The notes under the pieces are model-generated. The model was given only the letters and a program-made list of their open reading frames with translations. It had not been told where the DNA came from and did not search any database. A program made the position numbers and the translations under genes. This document shows positions 1 to 7,660 of a DNA stretch of 59,504 bases, one piece after another. How positions within the stretch are numbered: position 1 is the stretch's first letter; each line of letters starts with the position of its first letter. Origin of the DNA: an uncultured Paludibacter sp. (lineage in GTDB: Bacteria; Bacteroidota; Bacteroidia; Bacteroidales; Paludibacteraceae); NCBI GenBank assembly GCA_900498215.1, contig LR026962.1, positions 1,974,680 through 2,034,183 on the forward strand, given 5' to 3'.

Positions 1-1293
1 CAACCCTTTTGCAATAGTTTTTGCAGATTTCAAAGCAGTTTTATCAAAGATAGGATGAAGAAGCTCATCCAATTTATTTGGCTCAATACGTAAAATGGCT
101 GTTTTTTCATCAATCATACCTTGTTTAAGCATATCCATAGCAATTTTCACCATAGCAGCTCCGGTACGTTTTCCGTTGCGAGTTTGCAAGAACCACAATT
201 TACCTTCTTGTACGGTAAATTCCATATCTTGCATATCTTTGTAGTGGTTTTCGAGTTTGGTTTGAAGAGCATCCAATTCTTTATAAATTTCAGGCATTGC
301 TTCTTCCATTGAAGGATATTTTGCAACACGTTCCGCCTCTGAAATTCCGGCTAATTCAGCCCAGCGTTGAGAACCGATTTTGGTAATTTGTTGTGGAGTA
401 CGAATTCCTGCGACAACGTCTTCACCTTGCGCATTAATCAAATATTCACCTACAAACTGATCTTCGCCTGTTGCTGCGTCACGTGAGAATGCCACACCTG
501 TAGCAGATGTATCGCCCATGTTTCCAAACACCATAGCCTGAACATTTACAGCTGTTCCCCATTCCGCAGGTATTCCTTCCATTTTGCGATAAAGAATAGC
601 GCGATCGTTCATCCAAGAGTCAAATACAGAACAAACTGCTCCCCAAAGTTGCTCGTAAGCTGATTCAGGAAAATCGTGTCCGGTTTGTTTTTTAACAGCA
701 GCTTTAAATTTAGTTACCAATTCTTTTAAATCTTCAACACTCAATTCTGTATCAAGATGCACACCTTTTTCTTCCTTTACATGTTCTATGATTTCTTCAA
801 ACGGATCGATATCGTTTTTATTAACGGGTTTCATTCCAAGAACAACATCGCCATACATTTGTACAAAACGACGATAAGAGTCCCAAGCGAAACGAGCATT
901 GCCTGTTTTACGTATCATTCCTTCCACCACTGTATCATTCAAACCAAGATTTAAAATAGTATCCATCATACCCGGCATAGATGCACGAGCTCCGGAGCGG
1001 ACAGAAACCAATAACGGATTTTCAACATCTCCAAATTTTGATTTCATCAGTTCTTCTACACCTTCCATTGCTTTCTCCACTTCAGGTTTCAATAGTTCTA
1101 CTACTTTCTCTTTGCCTAAAGTGTAATATTCCGTACAAACATCCGTTGTAATGGTAAATCCGGGAGGTACCGGAACACCTATCAAGTTCATTTCGGCAAG
1201 GTTTGCACCTTTACCACCAAGCAGATTCTTCATATCCGCTTTACCTTCGGCTTTTCCGTTACCAAAGGTGTATACTCTTTTAGTTTCGCTCAT
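1..1293 (-). CDS. ppdK: Pyruvate, phosphate dikinase, N-terminal part (gene runs off the window)
   Basis: Interconverts pyruvate + ATP + Pi with PEP + AMP + PPi, linking glycolysis and gluconeogenesis in the cytoplasm. The 431 visible codons are open from the ATG at 1293 to the window edge. The start reads [18 protein letters not shown], followed by the nucleotide-binding part of the family ([10 protein letters not shown], then [16 protein letters not shown] near residues 100-115). The last visible residues, [10 protein letters not shown], are those that normally precede the PASPGAA phosphohistidine segment, so the swivelling His domain and the PEP/pyruvate barrel lie outside. The full enzyme is about 900 residues, so roughly half is here. 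It is transcribed alone, divergently from panC, with a -7 box about 67 nt upstream. Nothing looks broken. Confidence 0.96.
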   Translation of the reverse strand, partial: MSETKRVYTFGNGKAEGKADMKNLLGGKGANLAEMNLIGVPVPPGFTITTDVCTEYYTLGKEKVVELLKPEVEKAMEGVEELMKSKFGDVENPLLVSVRSGARASMPGMMDTILNLGLNDTVVEGMIRKTGNARFAWDSYRRFVQMYGDVVLGMKPVNKNDIDPFEEIIEHVKEEKGVHLDTELSVEDLKELVTKFKAAVKKQTGHDFPESAYEQLWGAVCSVFDSWMNDRAILYRKMEGIPAEWGTAVNVQAMVFGNMGDTSATGVAFSRDAATGEDQFVGEYLINAQGEDVVAGIRTPQQITKIGSQRWAELAGISEAERVAKYPSMEEAMPEIYKELDALQTKLENHYKDMQDMEFTVQEGKLWFLQTRNGKRTGAAMVKIAMDMLKQGMIDEKTAILRIEPNKLDELLHPIFDKTALKSAKTIAKGL

Positions 1294-1359
1294 ATTAAAA
1301 TGATTTATAATAAATTATGATATAATATTTTGACAAGAAGTGATAAATTTCTGAGGTTA

Positions 1360-1367
1360 CAAAGATA
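1360..1367 (-). promoter_or_regulatory. Bacteroidota -7 box for ppdK
   Basis: TATCTTTG on the minus strand matches TAnnTTTG and lies about 67 nt upstream of the ppdK ATG. I see no clear TTTG -33 element at the usual spacing. Confidence 0.5.
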
Positions 1368-1474
1368 ATTTTTTTTATTAAAATGAGAAAATCATACAAG
1401 ATTAAATATTCGAAACAGTTAGTTTGATAATTTGAATGTTGATTCTAATCTTATGTTATTCCGATTTTGTTTTA

Positions 1475-1482
1475 TATTTTTG
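1475..1482 (+). promoter_or_regulatory. Bacteroidota -7 box for the panC operon
   Basis: TATTTTTG matches TAnnTTTG, about 100 nt upstream of panC. It is the best candidate promoter for panC-panD-hisH-tgt-lptF/G. Confidence 0.5.
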
Positions 1483-1582
1483 TACTTTATTTTGGAAGTT
1501 AGCAATTTTTGGCAGTTATTGGCAAAACACAATGAAAGCCAACGTTTAACAGCCAAAGTCTAATAATAAAAAAGCATAGAAA

Positions 1583-2431
1583 ATGAAAATTATAAACACC
1601 ATATCCGAACTGAAATCATCTGTTTGGGAAATAAAAAAAGAAAAAAAATCCATTGGTTTTGTGCCTACAATGGGAGCTTTACACCAAGGACATTTGGAAC
1701 TTGTGCGAAAATGTGTGGCAGAAAATGATGTTTGCGTAGTGAGTGTTTTTGTCAATCCAACACAGTTTAATAATAAAACCGATTTGGAAAAATATCCGCG
1801 AAACATAGAAAAAGATTCCGAGATGCTCAAAAGTGTAGGTTGTAATTATGTTTTTACTCCTTCCGCTGAAGAAATGTATTCCAAAAACGAAATGGAAAAT
1901 ACATTTGAGTTCGATTTTGGAGGAATGGACAAAGTGATGGAAGGAAAATTTCGTCCGGGACATTTTAACGGAGTGGTTCAGGTGGTAAGCAAACTTTTTT
2001 CACTTATTCAGCCGGATAAAGCGTATTTTGGACTGAAGGATTTTCAGCAGCTGGCAATTATTCACAGAATGGTAAAAGTAATGAAGTTTCCGGTGGAAAT
2101 TATCGATTGTCCCATTGTAAGAGAGCCGTCAGGATTGGCAATGAGCAGCCGTAATGAACGTTTATCGTCCGAACAGCGTAAAAATGCTTCCAATATATAC
2201 AAAATTCTGTCCAAAAGTCGTACCTTTGTACCCGAAAAGTCGCCCGCGGAATTAATTCAATGGGTAACTGAACAAATTAACCGGACACAAGGTTTAGAAG
2301 TTGAGTATTACGATATTGTGGATAGAAAAACGTTGAAAACCATTGATAAGTGGCAAAATAATGCTGTTGGATGCATTGCTGTTTTTTGCGGTGAAGTGAG
2401 ATTGATCGATAATATCGAATATTCGTTTTAA
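1583..2431 (+). CDS. panC: Pantothenate synthetase
   Basis: Condenses pantoate and beta-alanine with ATP to give pantothenate, the precursor of coenzyme A. The 282-residue length is normal for the family. The N-terminal [12 protein letters not shown] (about residues 26-37) is the ATP-binding HxGH-type motif. FVNPTQFNN, the [13 protein letters not shown] segment and YFGLKDFQQ follow in the usual order, and the C-terminal half has MSSRNERLS. It is first in a plus-strand operon. The gap to panD is 24 nt, and PanD supplies the beta-alanine substrate, so the pair covers the last two steps. The ATG at 1583 fits the family N-terminus. Confidence 0.97.
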   Translation: MKIINTISELKSSVWEIKKEKKSIGFVPTMGALHQGHLELVRKCVAENDVCVVSVFVNPTQFNNKTDLEKYPRNIEKDSEMLKSVGCNYVFTPSAEEMYSKNEMENTFEFDFGGMDKVMEGKFRPGHFNGVVQVVSKLFSLIQPDKAYFGLKDFQQLAIIHRMVKVMKFPVEIIDCPIVREPSGLAMSSRNERLSSEQRKNASNIYKILSKSRTFVPEKSPAELIQWVTEQINRTQGLEVEYYDIVDRKTLKTIDKWQNNAVGCIAVFCGEVRLIDNIEYSF

Positions 2432-2455
2432 TTTACTAACTAAAACAATCAAAGA

Positions 2456-2803
2456 ATGTTAGTTAACATCGTAAAATCAAAAATTCATCGTGCAACCATT
2501 ACTGAAGCCAATTTGAATTATATCGGAAGCATTACCATTGACGAAAATTTAATGGAAGCAGCCAATCTTATTGAATATGAAAAAGTAATGGTAGTCAACA
2601 ACAACAATGGAGCCCGTTTTGAAACGTATGTAATTCGCGGTGAGCGCGGTTCAGAAACTATCTGCATTAATGGAGCCGCTGCGCGACTAGTTGAAGTTGG
2701 CGATATTGTAATTATTATGGCGTTTACCACAATGGAAATGGAAGAAGCCAAAAAATTCAAACCTGCCGTAATTTTTCCCGATGCTCACAATAAACTGCAT
2801 TAA
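2456..2803 (+). CDS. panD: Aspartate 1-decarboxylase
   Basis: Decarboxylates L-aspartate to beta-alanine for pantothenate synthesis. The protein is 115 residues, as usual. Pyruvoyl-dependent PanD self-cleaves between Gly24 and Ser25, and NYIGSITID at residues 21-29 contains that Gly-Ser pair, so the proenzyme should mature normally. Lys9 (VKSKIHRA) is the conserved N-terminal lysine. The gene lies 24 nt after panC and 9 nt before hisH, so it is probably co-transcribed with both. Confidence 0.97.
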   Translation: MLVNIVKSKIHRATITEANLNYIGSITIDENLMEAANLIEYEKVMVVNNNNGARFETYVIRGERGSETICINGAAARLVEVGDIVIIMAFTTMEMEEAKKFKPAVIFPDAHNKLH

Positions 2804-2812
2804 TTCTCTCTG

Positions 2813-3397
2813 ATGAAAATTTCCATAATTAAATACAATGCAGGCAATATCCAGTCTGTACTTTTCGCTTTACAACGCATTGGTATAGAGGCAATTGTTA
2901 CAGACGATAAAGATAAAATCCTTTCCTCTGACAAAGTGATTTTTCCCGGCGTAGGCGAAGCATCTTCCGCTATGAAGTATTTGAAAGAAAAAAATCTGGA
3001 TACATTGATTAAAAATTTGAAACAACCTGTGTTGGGAATTTGTCTTGGAATGCAATTGATGTGCCGTCATTCTGAAGAAAACAATACCGATTGTTTAGGA
3101 ATTTTTGACTTAAATGTGAAACGATTCCCTGAAAGCGAACTGAAAGTACCGCAAATCGGCTGGAATAATATTTTTTCATTAAAATCACCGCTCTTAAAAG
3201 GAATTTCAGAAAAGGAATATATGTATTTTGTCCACAGCTACTATGTGGAAAAATGCACTGAAAGCATTGCTTTAACAGATTATGGATTGGAATATAGTTC
3301 TGCTATTCAAAAGGATAACTTTTACGCCGTACAGTTTCATCCCGAAAAATCAGGTGAAGCCGGACAGAAAATTTTGGAGAATTTTATCAACTTATGA
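2813..3397 (+). CDS. hisH: Imidazole glycerol phosphate synthase glutaminase subunit HisH
   Basis: Class I glutamine amidotransferase that feeds ammonia to HisF in histidine and AICAR synthesis. The 194 residues show the triad: Cys77 in GICLGMQ, and His176 and Glu178 in HPEKSG. The family segments KYNAGNIQSV and PGVGEASSAM are present near the N-terminus. No other his gene is in the window. It sits between panD and tgt, and its TGA overlaps the tgt ATG by 4 nt, which suggests translational coupling. It could be the organism's only HisH, relocated from a his operon, or a paralogue serving another HisF-like synthase; the sequence looks like ordinary HisH. Confidence 0.9.
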   Translation: MKISIIKYNAGNIQSVLFALQRIGIEAIVTDDKDKILSSDKVIFPGVGEASSAMKYLKEKNLDTLIKNLKQPVLGICLGMQLMCRHSEENNTDCLGIFDLNVKRFPESELKVPQIGWNNIFSLKSPLLKGISEKEYMYFVHSYYVEKCTESIALTDYGLEYSSAIQKDNFYAVQFHPEKSGEAGQKILENFINL

Positions 3398-4524
3398 CTT
3401 TTGAAATCCAACATACCGACCCAAACAGCAACGCTCGCTCGGGAATAATAAAAACCGATCACGGTGAAATAAAAACGCCTATTTTTATGCCTGTAGGAAC
3501 AGTCGCTTCGGTAAAAGCTGTACATTTTCAAGAGTTGAGGGAAGATATTAAGGCACAAATAATTTTAGGAAATACATATCATTTATATCTTCGACCGGGA
3601 ACGGAAATTTTGGAACAGGCTGGAGGTCTGCATAAATTCAACGGTTGGGAAAAGCCGATTTTAACAGACAGCGGCGGTTTTCAAGTGTTTTCATTGTCAA
3701 ATACACGAAAAATGCACGAAGAAGGCGTTACGTTTCATTCACATATCGATGGAAGCAAGCATCTTTTTACACCGGAAGGAGTCGTTGATATTCAACGTTC
3801 CATTGGTGCGGATATTACGATGGCGCTTGATGAATGTACACCGGGAACGGCAGATTATACGTATGCAAAAAAATCGATGGAACTTACTCATCGTTGGTTG
3901 GAGCGTGGTTTGAAGCGTTTTGACGAAACTCAACCGAAATACGGTTATTCTCAAACTTTTTTCCCAATAGTGCAAGGTTGTGTTTATCCTGATTTAAGAC
4001 GCGAATCTGCAAAATTTATTGCAGACCAAAACCGCGAAGGAAATGCAATAGGAGGTTTAGCTGTAGGAGAACCCACCGAAAAAATGTATGAAATGATTGA
4101 AGTAGTAAATGAAATACTACCAAAAGACAAACCACGTTATTTAATGGGAGTAGGAACTCCAATCAATATTTTGGAAGCCATTGAGCGCGGCGTAGATATG
4201 TTTGATTGTGTAATGCCTACACGTAACGGACGTAACGGAATGCTTTTTACCTCGCAAGGTGTGATGAATATGCGTAATGAAAAATGGAAAAATGATTTCT
4301 CTCCGTTAGATGAGGTTGGAACTTCTTATGTGGATAAGGCATATACTAAAGCTTATCTGCGTCATTTATTCATTAGTAAAGAATTGCTGGCAATGCAAAT
4401 AGCTTCCATTCATAATTTAGCTTTTTATTTATGGCTTGTAACTGAAGCAAAAAATCATATTGAAAAGGGCGATTTTACTATTTGGAAAAAAGAAATGGTA
4501 TATCAATTAGGAAGGAGATTATAA
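3394..4524 (+). CDS. tgt: Queuine/preQ1 tRNA-ribosyltransferase
   Basis: Exchanges guanine-34 of GUN-anticodon tRNAs for a queuosine precursor. The 376 residues are family-sized. The substrate-binding DSGGFQVFSL is near residues 90-99, and the catalytic aspartate lies in MFDCVMPTRNGRNG near residue 270. An oddity is the region around residues 300-325, where bacterial Tgt normally has the zinc-binding CxCx2C. Here it reads NDFSPLDEVGTSYVDKAY with no cysteine, while the later histidine (SIHNL, residue 340) remains. From memory Bacteroides Tgt has the same feature, so this is probably a clade trait and not damage. It overlaps hisH by 4 nt and is followed by a lipopolysaccharide transporter permease after 36 nt. 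Confidence 0.94.
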   Translation: MTFEIQHTDPNSNARSGIIKTDHGEIKTPIFMPVGTVASVKAVHFQELREDIKAQIILGNTYHLYLRPGTEILEQAGGLHKFNGWEKPILTDSGGFQVFSLSNTRKMHEEGVTFHSHIDGSKHLFTPEGVVDIQRSIGADITMALDECTPGTADYTYAKKSMELTHRWLERGLKRFDETQPKYGYSQTFFPIVQGCVYPDLRRESAKFIADQNREGNAIGGLAVGEPTEKMYEMIEVVNEILPKDKPRYLMGVGTPINILEAIERGVDMFDCVMPTRNGRNGMLFTSQGVMNMRNEKWKNDFSPLDEVGTSYVDKAYTKAYLRHLFISKELLAMQIASIHNLAFYLWLVTEAKNHIEKGDFTIWKKEMVYQLGRRL

Positions 4525-4560
4525 AATACTCAAGCTTATTAATGTATTGAATTTATAAGA

Positions 4561-5667
4561 ATGAACACAAAAATAAATTATCAAAAAATCGGATTAAAAC
4601 GAATTGATACATACATTATTAAAAAGTTTTTAGGAACTTTTTTCTTCACTATTATACTTATATTAAGTATCTCAATCGTTTTTGATATTACCGAGAAAAT
4701 TGATAATTTTTATGAAAATAACGCCCCTTGGAAAGCCATAATATTTGATTATTACCTCAATTTTATTCCTTTTTATGCTCATCTTTTCACTCCGCTTTTT
4801 ACATTTATTTCCGTAATATTTTTCACATCCAAAATGGCTAACAATACCGAAATTGTTGCTATTCTTGCAAGTGGGGTTAGTTTTAAACGTTTTTTACTCC
4901 CTTATGCCATATCAGCTGCGGTCATTATGTTGTTTTCATTTGTTTTAGGAGCATTTATTATTCCTCACTCTTCAAAAATAAAACTTGATTTTGAAAACAA
5001 ATACGTTGAGAAATTTAAGACTGAAAATGCACACAATATTCAAATGGAGGTAGAAAAGGGAACTATTTTATATTTTGATAGATTTGAAGAAACGAATAAT
5101 ACCGGATATAAATTTTCACTTGAAAAATTTGACAAAAAAATATTAATTTCCCGATTAACAGCAGAAAGCGTTATATGGGATTCTGCATATAATTGGCATG
5201 TTAATAACTATATAAAAAGGGATTTTAATGGAATGCGTGAAACACTGACAAGAGGCGATACTTTAAATTTAAAAATCCCAATACAACCGAAGGAACTTTT
5301 TATTTCTGCAGAAGAAGCACCTCAAATGTCACTTTTTGAATTAAGAAATTATCTTCAAAAACAAAAAAAACGTGGGGTTGGCAACACGCAAGTGTTTGAA
5401 GATGAATATTATAAGCGATATTCTATGCCTCTTGCTGCTATTATTATGACCCTTATTGGTGTTACATTATCTTCAAAAAAAGTTCGTGGAGGAATGGGTT
5501 TGAATTTAGGAATAGGACTGGCTTTAAGCTCTCTATACGTACTATTTATTACAATGTCTTCTACTTTTGCTGTAAGTGGATTAATGCCCACATTATTAGC
5601 CGTATGGATGCCTAATATTGTTTTTCTTTCCGTAGGACTTTACTTATATAGAATAGCTCCAAAATAA
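4561..5667 (+). CDS. LptF/LptG family LPS export permease (YjgP/YjgQ)
   Basis: Inner-membrane permease of the Lpt ABC transporter that lifts LPS from the inner membrane into the periplasmic bridge. The 368 residues have a cytoplasmic N-terminus (RIDTYIIKKFLGTFF is the family signature), hydrophobic helices near residues 20-45, 65-90 and 100-125, a hydrophilic periplasmic domain of about 150 residues, and three C-terminal helices from about residue 285. That is the LptF/G layout. I cannot tell F from G with confidence. It is the last gene of the panC operon, 36 nt after tgt; tgt followed by this permease is a common Bacteroidota order. An AT-rich dyad follows the stop. Confidence 0.9.
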   Translation: MNTKINYQKIGLKRIDTYIIKKFLGTFFFTIILILSISIVFDITEKIDNFYENNAPWKAIIFDYYLNFIPFYAHLFTPLFTFISVIFFTSKMANNTEIVAILASGVSFKRFLLPYAISAAVIMLFSFVLGAFIIPHSSKIKLDFENKYVEKFKTENAHNIQMEVEKGTILYFDRFEETNNTGYKFSLEKFDKKILISRLTAESVIWDSAYNWHVNNYIKRDFNGMRETLTRGDTLNLKIPIQPKELFISAEEAPQMSLFELRNYLQKQKKRGVGNTQVFEDEYYKRYSMPLAAIIMTLIGVTLSSKKVRGGMGLNLGIGLALSSLYVLFITMSSTFAVSGLMPTLLAVWMPNIVFLSVGLYLYRIAPK

Positions 5668-5669
5668 AC

Positions 5670-5707
5670 TACATTTAAATTTGTTGTATCCAATAAATTT
5701 AAATGTA
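5670..5707 (+). terminator. AT-rich dyad after the lptF/G gene
   Basis: A perfect 13-bp inverted repeat (left arm 5670-5682, right arm 5695-5707) with a 12-nt loop begins 2 nt after the stop codon. A TTTTTT run appears about 22 nt further on. It probably ends the panC operon, although the stem is almost all A/T. Confidence 0.5.
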
Positions 5708-5735
5708 ACATCTTTCCCAATTTTTTATATAAAAC

Positions 5736-5743
5736 TAATTTTG
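5736..5743 (+). promoter_or_regulatory. Orphan -7 box in a gene-free stretch
   Basis: TAATTTTG matches TAnnTTTG but no protein-coding gene follows on the plus strand before the convergent ompA gene. It may drive a small RNA or be a chance match in AT-rich DNA. Confidence 0.25.
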
Positions 5744-6055
5744 CATTTTATCTCTCCATAATATATATAGCGTAATAATATCTGAAATATGTGGAATAGC
5801 CTTAAAAAACTATGACAGGTCTTTTATAAGACAAAATAATTAAATTTATTATTATTCCTTGAATAAAATTCTTTTCTCGTGTTGCAGAAGCTAGCAACAC
5901 TCCATACATTTAATCCCTGATACTATTGATAAGACTTAAATGACATTGAATAATCCTTTTGAGTACGCTTTAAATACTGATTCTCTTTTCTTTCCATAAC
6001 ATTACTCTTTTTTATGTAACGCTATTTCAGGACGAGACACATATTACAAAAAAAA
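5744..6055 (+). other. Gene-free interval; possible small RNA
   Basis: No credible ORF lies between the lptF/G gene and ompA. The stretch contains a -7 box at its start, a hairpin with 7-bp arms (5879-5885 GTGTTGC and 5894-5900 GCAACAC) and a small GTCTT/AAGAC dyad near 5820. It ends at the ompA terminator hairpin, which could also work in this direction. This is compatible with a structured plus-strand transcript of roughly 300 nt, but nothing proves one, and I recognise no known RNA family. Confidence 0.2.
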
Positions 6056-6086
6056 AAGAAGCTGTCTAAAGATAGACAAGCCTCTT
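6056..6086 (-). terminator. Intrinsic terminator of the ompA-family gene
   Basis: On the minus strand a 13-bp stem with one G/A difference and one bulge, and a short loop near 6069-6072, is followed by a run of 11 T (plus-strand A run 6047-6057). It lies about 28 nt after the stop codon. Confidence 0.8.
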
Positions 6087-6113
6087 TTATTATTATAATT
6101 AAATATAATCTTT

Positions 6114-7271
6114 TTATTTAACTATTTCAAATTCAACGCGACGGTTTTTCTGACGACCTTCAGCAGTGTCATTTGATGCAATTGGTTGAGTTTCACCATA
6201 ACCAACTGTTGATAACATTGATTCAGAAACACCTTGTGATACTAAATAATCTTTAACTGTTTCAGCACGACGTTCGCTTAAACCTTGATTATAAGCATCA
6301 GGACCGATATTATCTGTGTTTCCTTTCACTGTCAATTTACCCCAAGTAGGATTATTTTTCAAAAGTGTAGCAATTTCATTCAATGTAGGATATGATGCAT
6401 CAGTCAATTTGTCAGAATCAAATTCAAATTCAATATTTTGGAATGAAGCATTAACTGTAGCACCTACAGGTTTGTTTGCTAAATCCTTTAATCCTTGTTC
6501 TAAAGCTGCTAAACGACTTTCGATATCATCAAGTCTTTTATCTGCACTGTTCAATCTATTAGTAAGAGCTGAATCATCATAAGGATTTTCAACTTGTTTT
6601 ACTACAGGAGGAGGAGCTGGATAGAATTGATCCATAGTCATACCACGTACGTGATCGGTAAGAGAGCCTAATTTGAAACGAAGAGTTGCCATAACAGTTA
6701 AAGCATCATCCCAACGATCTTTACTCATTTCCCCTCCCATCATTTCTTTCTGATATCCACGGTAAGTACTTTCTAAACCAATAGCTACTCTACGGCTTAA
6801 ATTTTGTTCGATCGCCAAGCCAACATAAGCTAAAGGATTGTAAGTGTCCTCTCCTGCAGCATCAGCGATATCATTTCCTAATGCAGCCATCTGAAGTCCT
6901 ACACCTGCACCAAAATTAGCATAAGCGTTGAAATTACCGTTAGTACGATGTGGCAATAAAAGATTAGATAAATTAATAGACATAAACAAACTTGGATCAA
7001 GAGTAGTTCCAGCTACATCGGCGCTGTTTTTATAATTTAAATAATCTACATTTAATCCAAATCCTACCAAAGGATTCACCGTACGTTCAATAGATAAACC
7101 GGCGCCCCAATTAATGTTTTTCTTCCATTCTTTTTGAGGAGTAATACGGAAATAATCACCACCTCCTTTAAGAGCGATAGACCATTTTGAAGCTTCAGTG
7201 GTTGTTGTTTGAGCATTCGTGAATGTAATTGCACTCGCAATTAACAATACACCTAAAAATAGTTTTTTCAT
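6114..7271 (-). CDS. OmpA-family outer membrane protein (barrel + peptidoglycan-binding domain)
   Basis: Abundant-type outer-membrane protein that tethers the outer membrane to peptidoglycan. The 385 residues start with a signal peptide (MKKLFLGVLLIASAITFTNAQ) and a beta-barrel region to about residue 210. A proline-rich linker (PAPPPVV) and a heptad-like segment near 230-265 follow. The C-terminal OmpA domain (about 280-385) contains GNTDNIG, the NQGLSERRAETVKDYL peptidoglycan-binding motif and NRRVEFEIVK. It resembles the OmpA-like proteins of Porphyromonas (Pgm6/7 type). It is single, with its own -7 box and a strong terminator. The final lysine lacks the usual terminal aromatic because the C-terminus is periplasmic. 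Confidence 0.93.
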   Translation of the reverse strand: MKKLFLGVLLIASAITFTNAQTTTTEASKWSIALKGGGDYFRITPQKEWKKNINWGAGLSIERTVNPLVGFGLNVDYLNYKNSADVAGTTLDPSLFMSINLSNLLLPHRTNGNFNAYANFGAGVGLQMAALGNDIADAAGEDTYNPLAYVGLAIEQNLSRRVAIGLESTYRGYQKEMMGGEMSKDRWDDALTVMATLRFKLGSLTDHVRGMTMDQFYPAPPPVVKQVENPYDDSALTNRLNSADKRLDDIESRLAALEQGLKDLANKPVGATVNASFQNIEFEFDSDKLTDASYPTLNEIATLLKNNPTWGKLTVKGNTDNIGPDAYNQGLSERRAETVKDYLVSQGVSESMLSTVGYGETQPIASNDTAEGRQKNRRVEFEIVK

Positions 7272-7324
7272 TTTTTTGTTTTTTATTATTAGCAGTTATA
7301 AAATTATTTAATTCAAAATTTAAG

Positions 7325-7332
7325 CAAAAATA
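7325..7332 (-). promoter_or_regulatory. -7 box for the ompA-family gene
   Basis: TATTTTTG on the minus strand, 54 nt upstream of the ATG at 7271. Confidence 0.55.
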
Positions 7333-7625
7333 CAAATTATTTTTAAAATTAAAATCTTTTTATTGTTTTTTTCTATTTTTATTAAAAAACATACTCATTA
7401 AAAACATAGGAGTTTTGCGTCTTGTTTGTTTTTTAACACAACAATTATAATGCCAAAAACTTAAATTTTATAACAAATATGTAATTTTATTAAATTTTAT
7501 TCGAATTTTTAAGAATACATACCTGCGTTTGTAAAATAATAACAATCTGTTGTCAATATTGTTTATGAGAAGAATTTTCCATTATTGTTTTCTATTAGGG
7601 GTACTATAAATATAGAAAAAATATG

Positions 7626-7633
7626 TAATTTTG
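7626..7633 (+). promoter_or_regulatory. -7 box for gcvP; decides the start codon
   Basis: TAATTTTG lies 28 nt upstream of the ATG at 7661. An in-frame TTG at 7631 that would add ten residues falls inside this box, so transcription would begin after it and the ATG at 7661 is preferred. Confidence 0.55.
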
Positions 7634-7660
7634 AACCTAATAAAAAACACAACACAAACT

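Larger units (their letters stand above)
7272..7660. other. Divergent regulatory interval between ompA and gcvP
   Basis: About 390 nt of AT-rich DNA without an ORF on either strand. It holds one -7 box for each flanking gene. I looked for a glycine riboswitch ahead of gcvP and found no GC-rich paired structure resembling one. Confidence 0.6.

Noticed and set aside
7272-7660. Glycine riboswitch upstream of gcvP
   Set aside because: The interval is almost all A/T and shows no paired GC-rich aptamer core.
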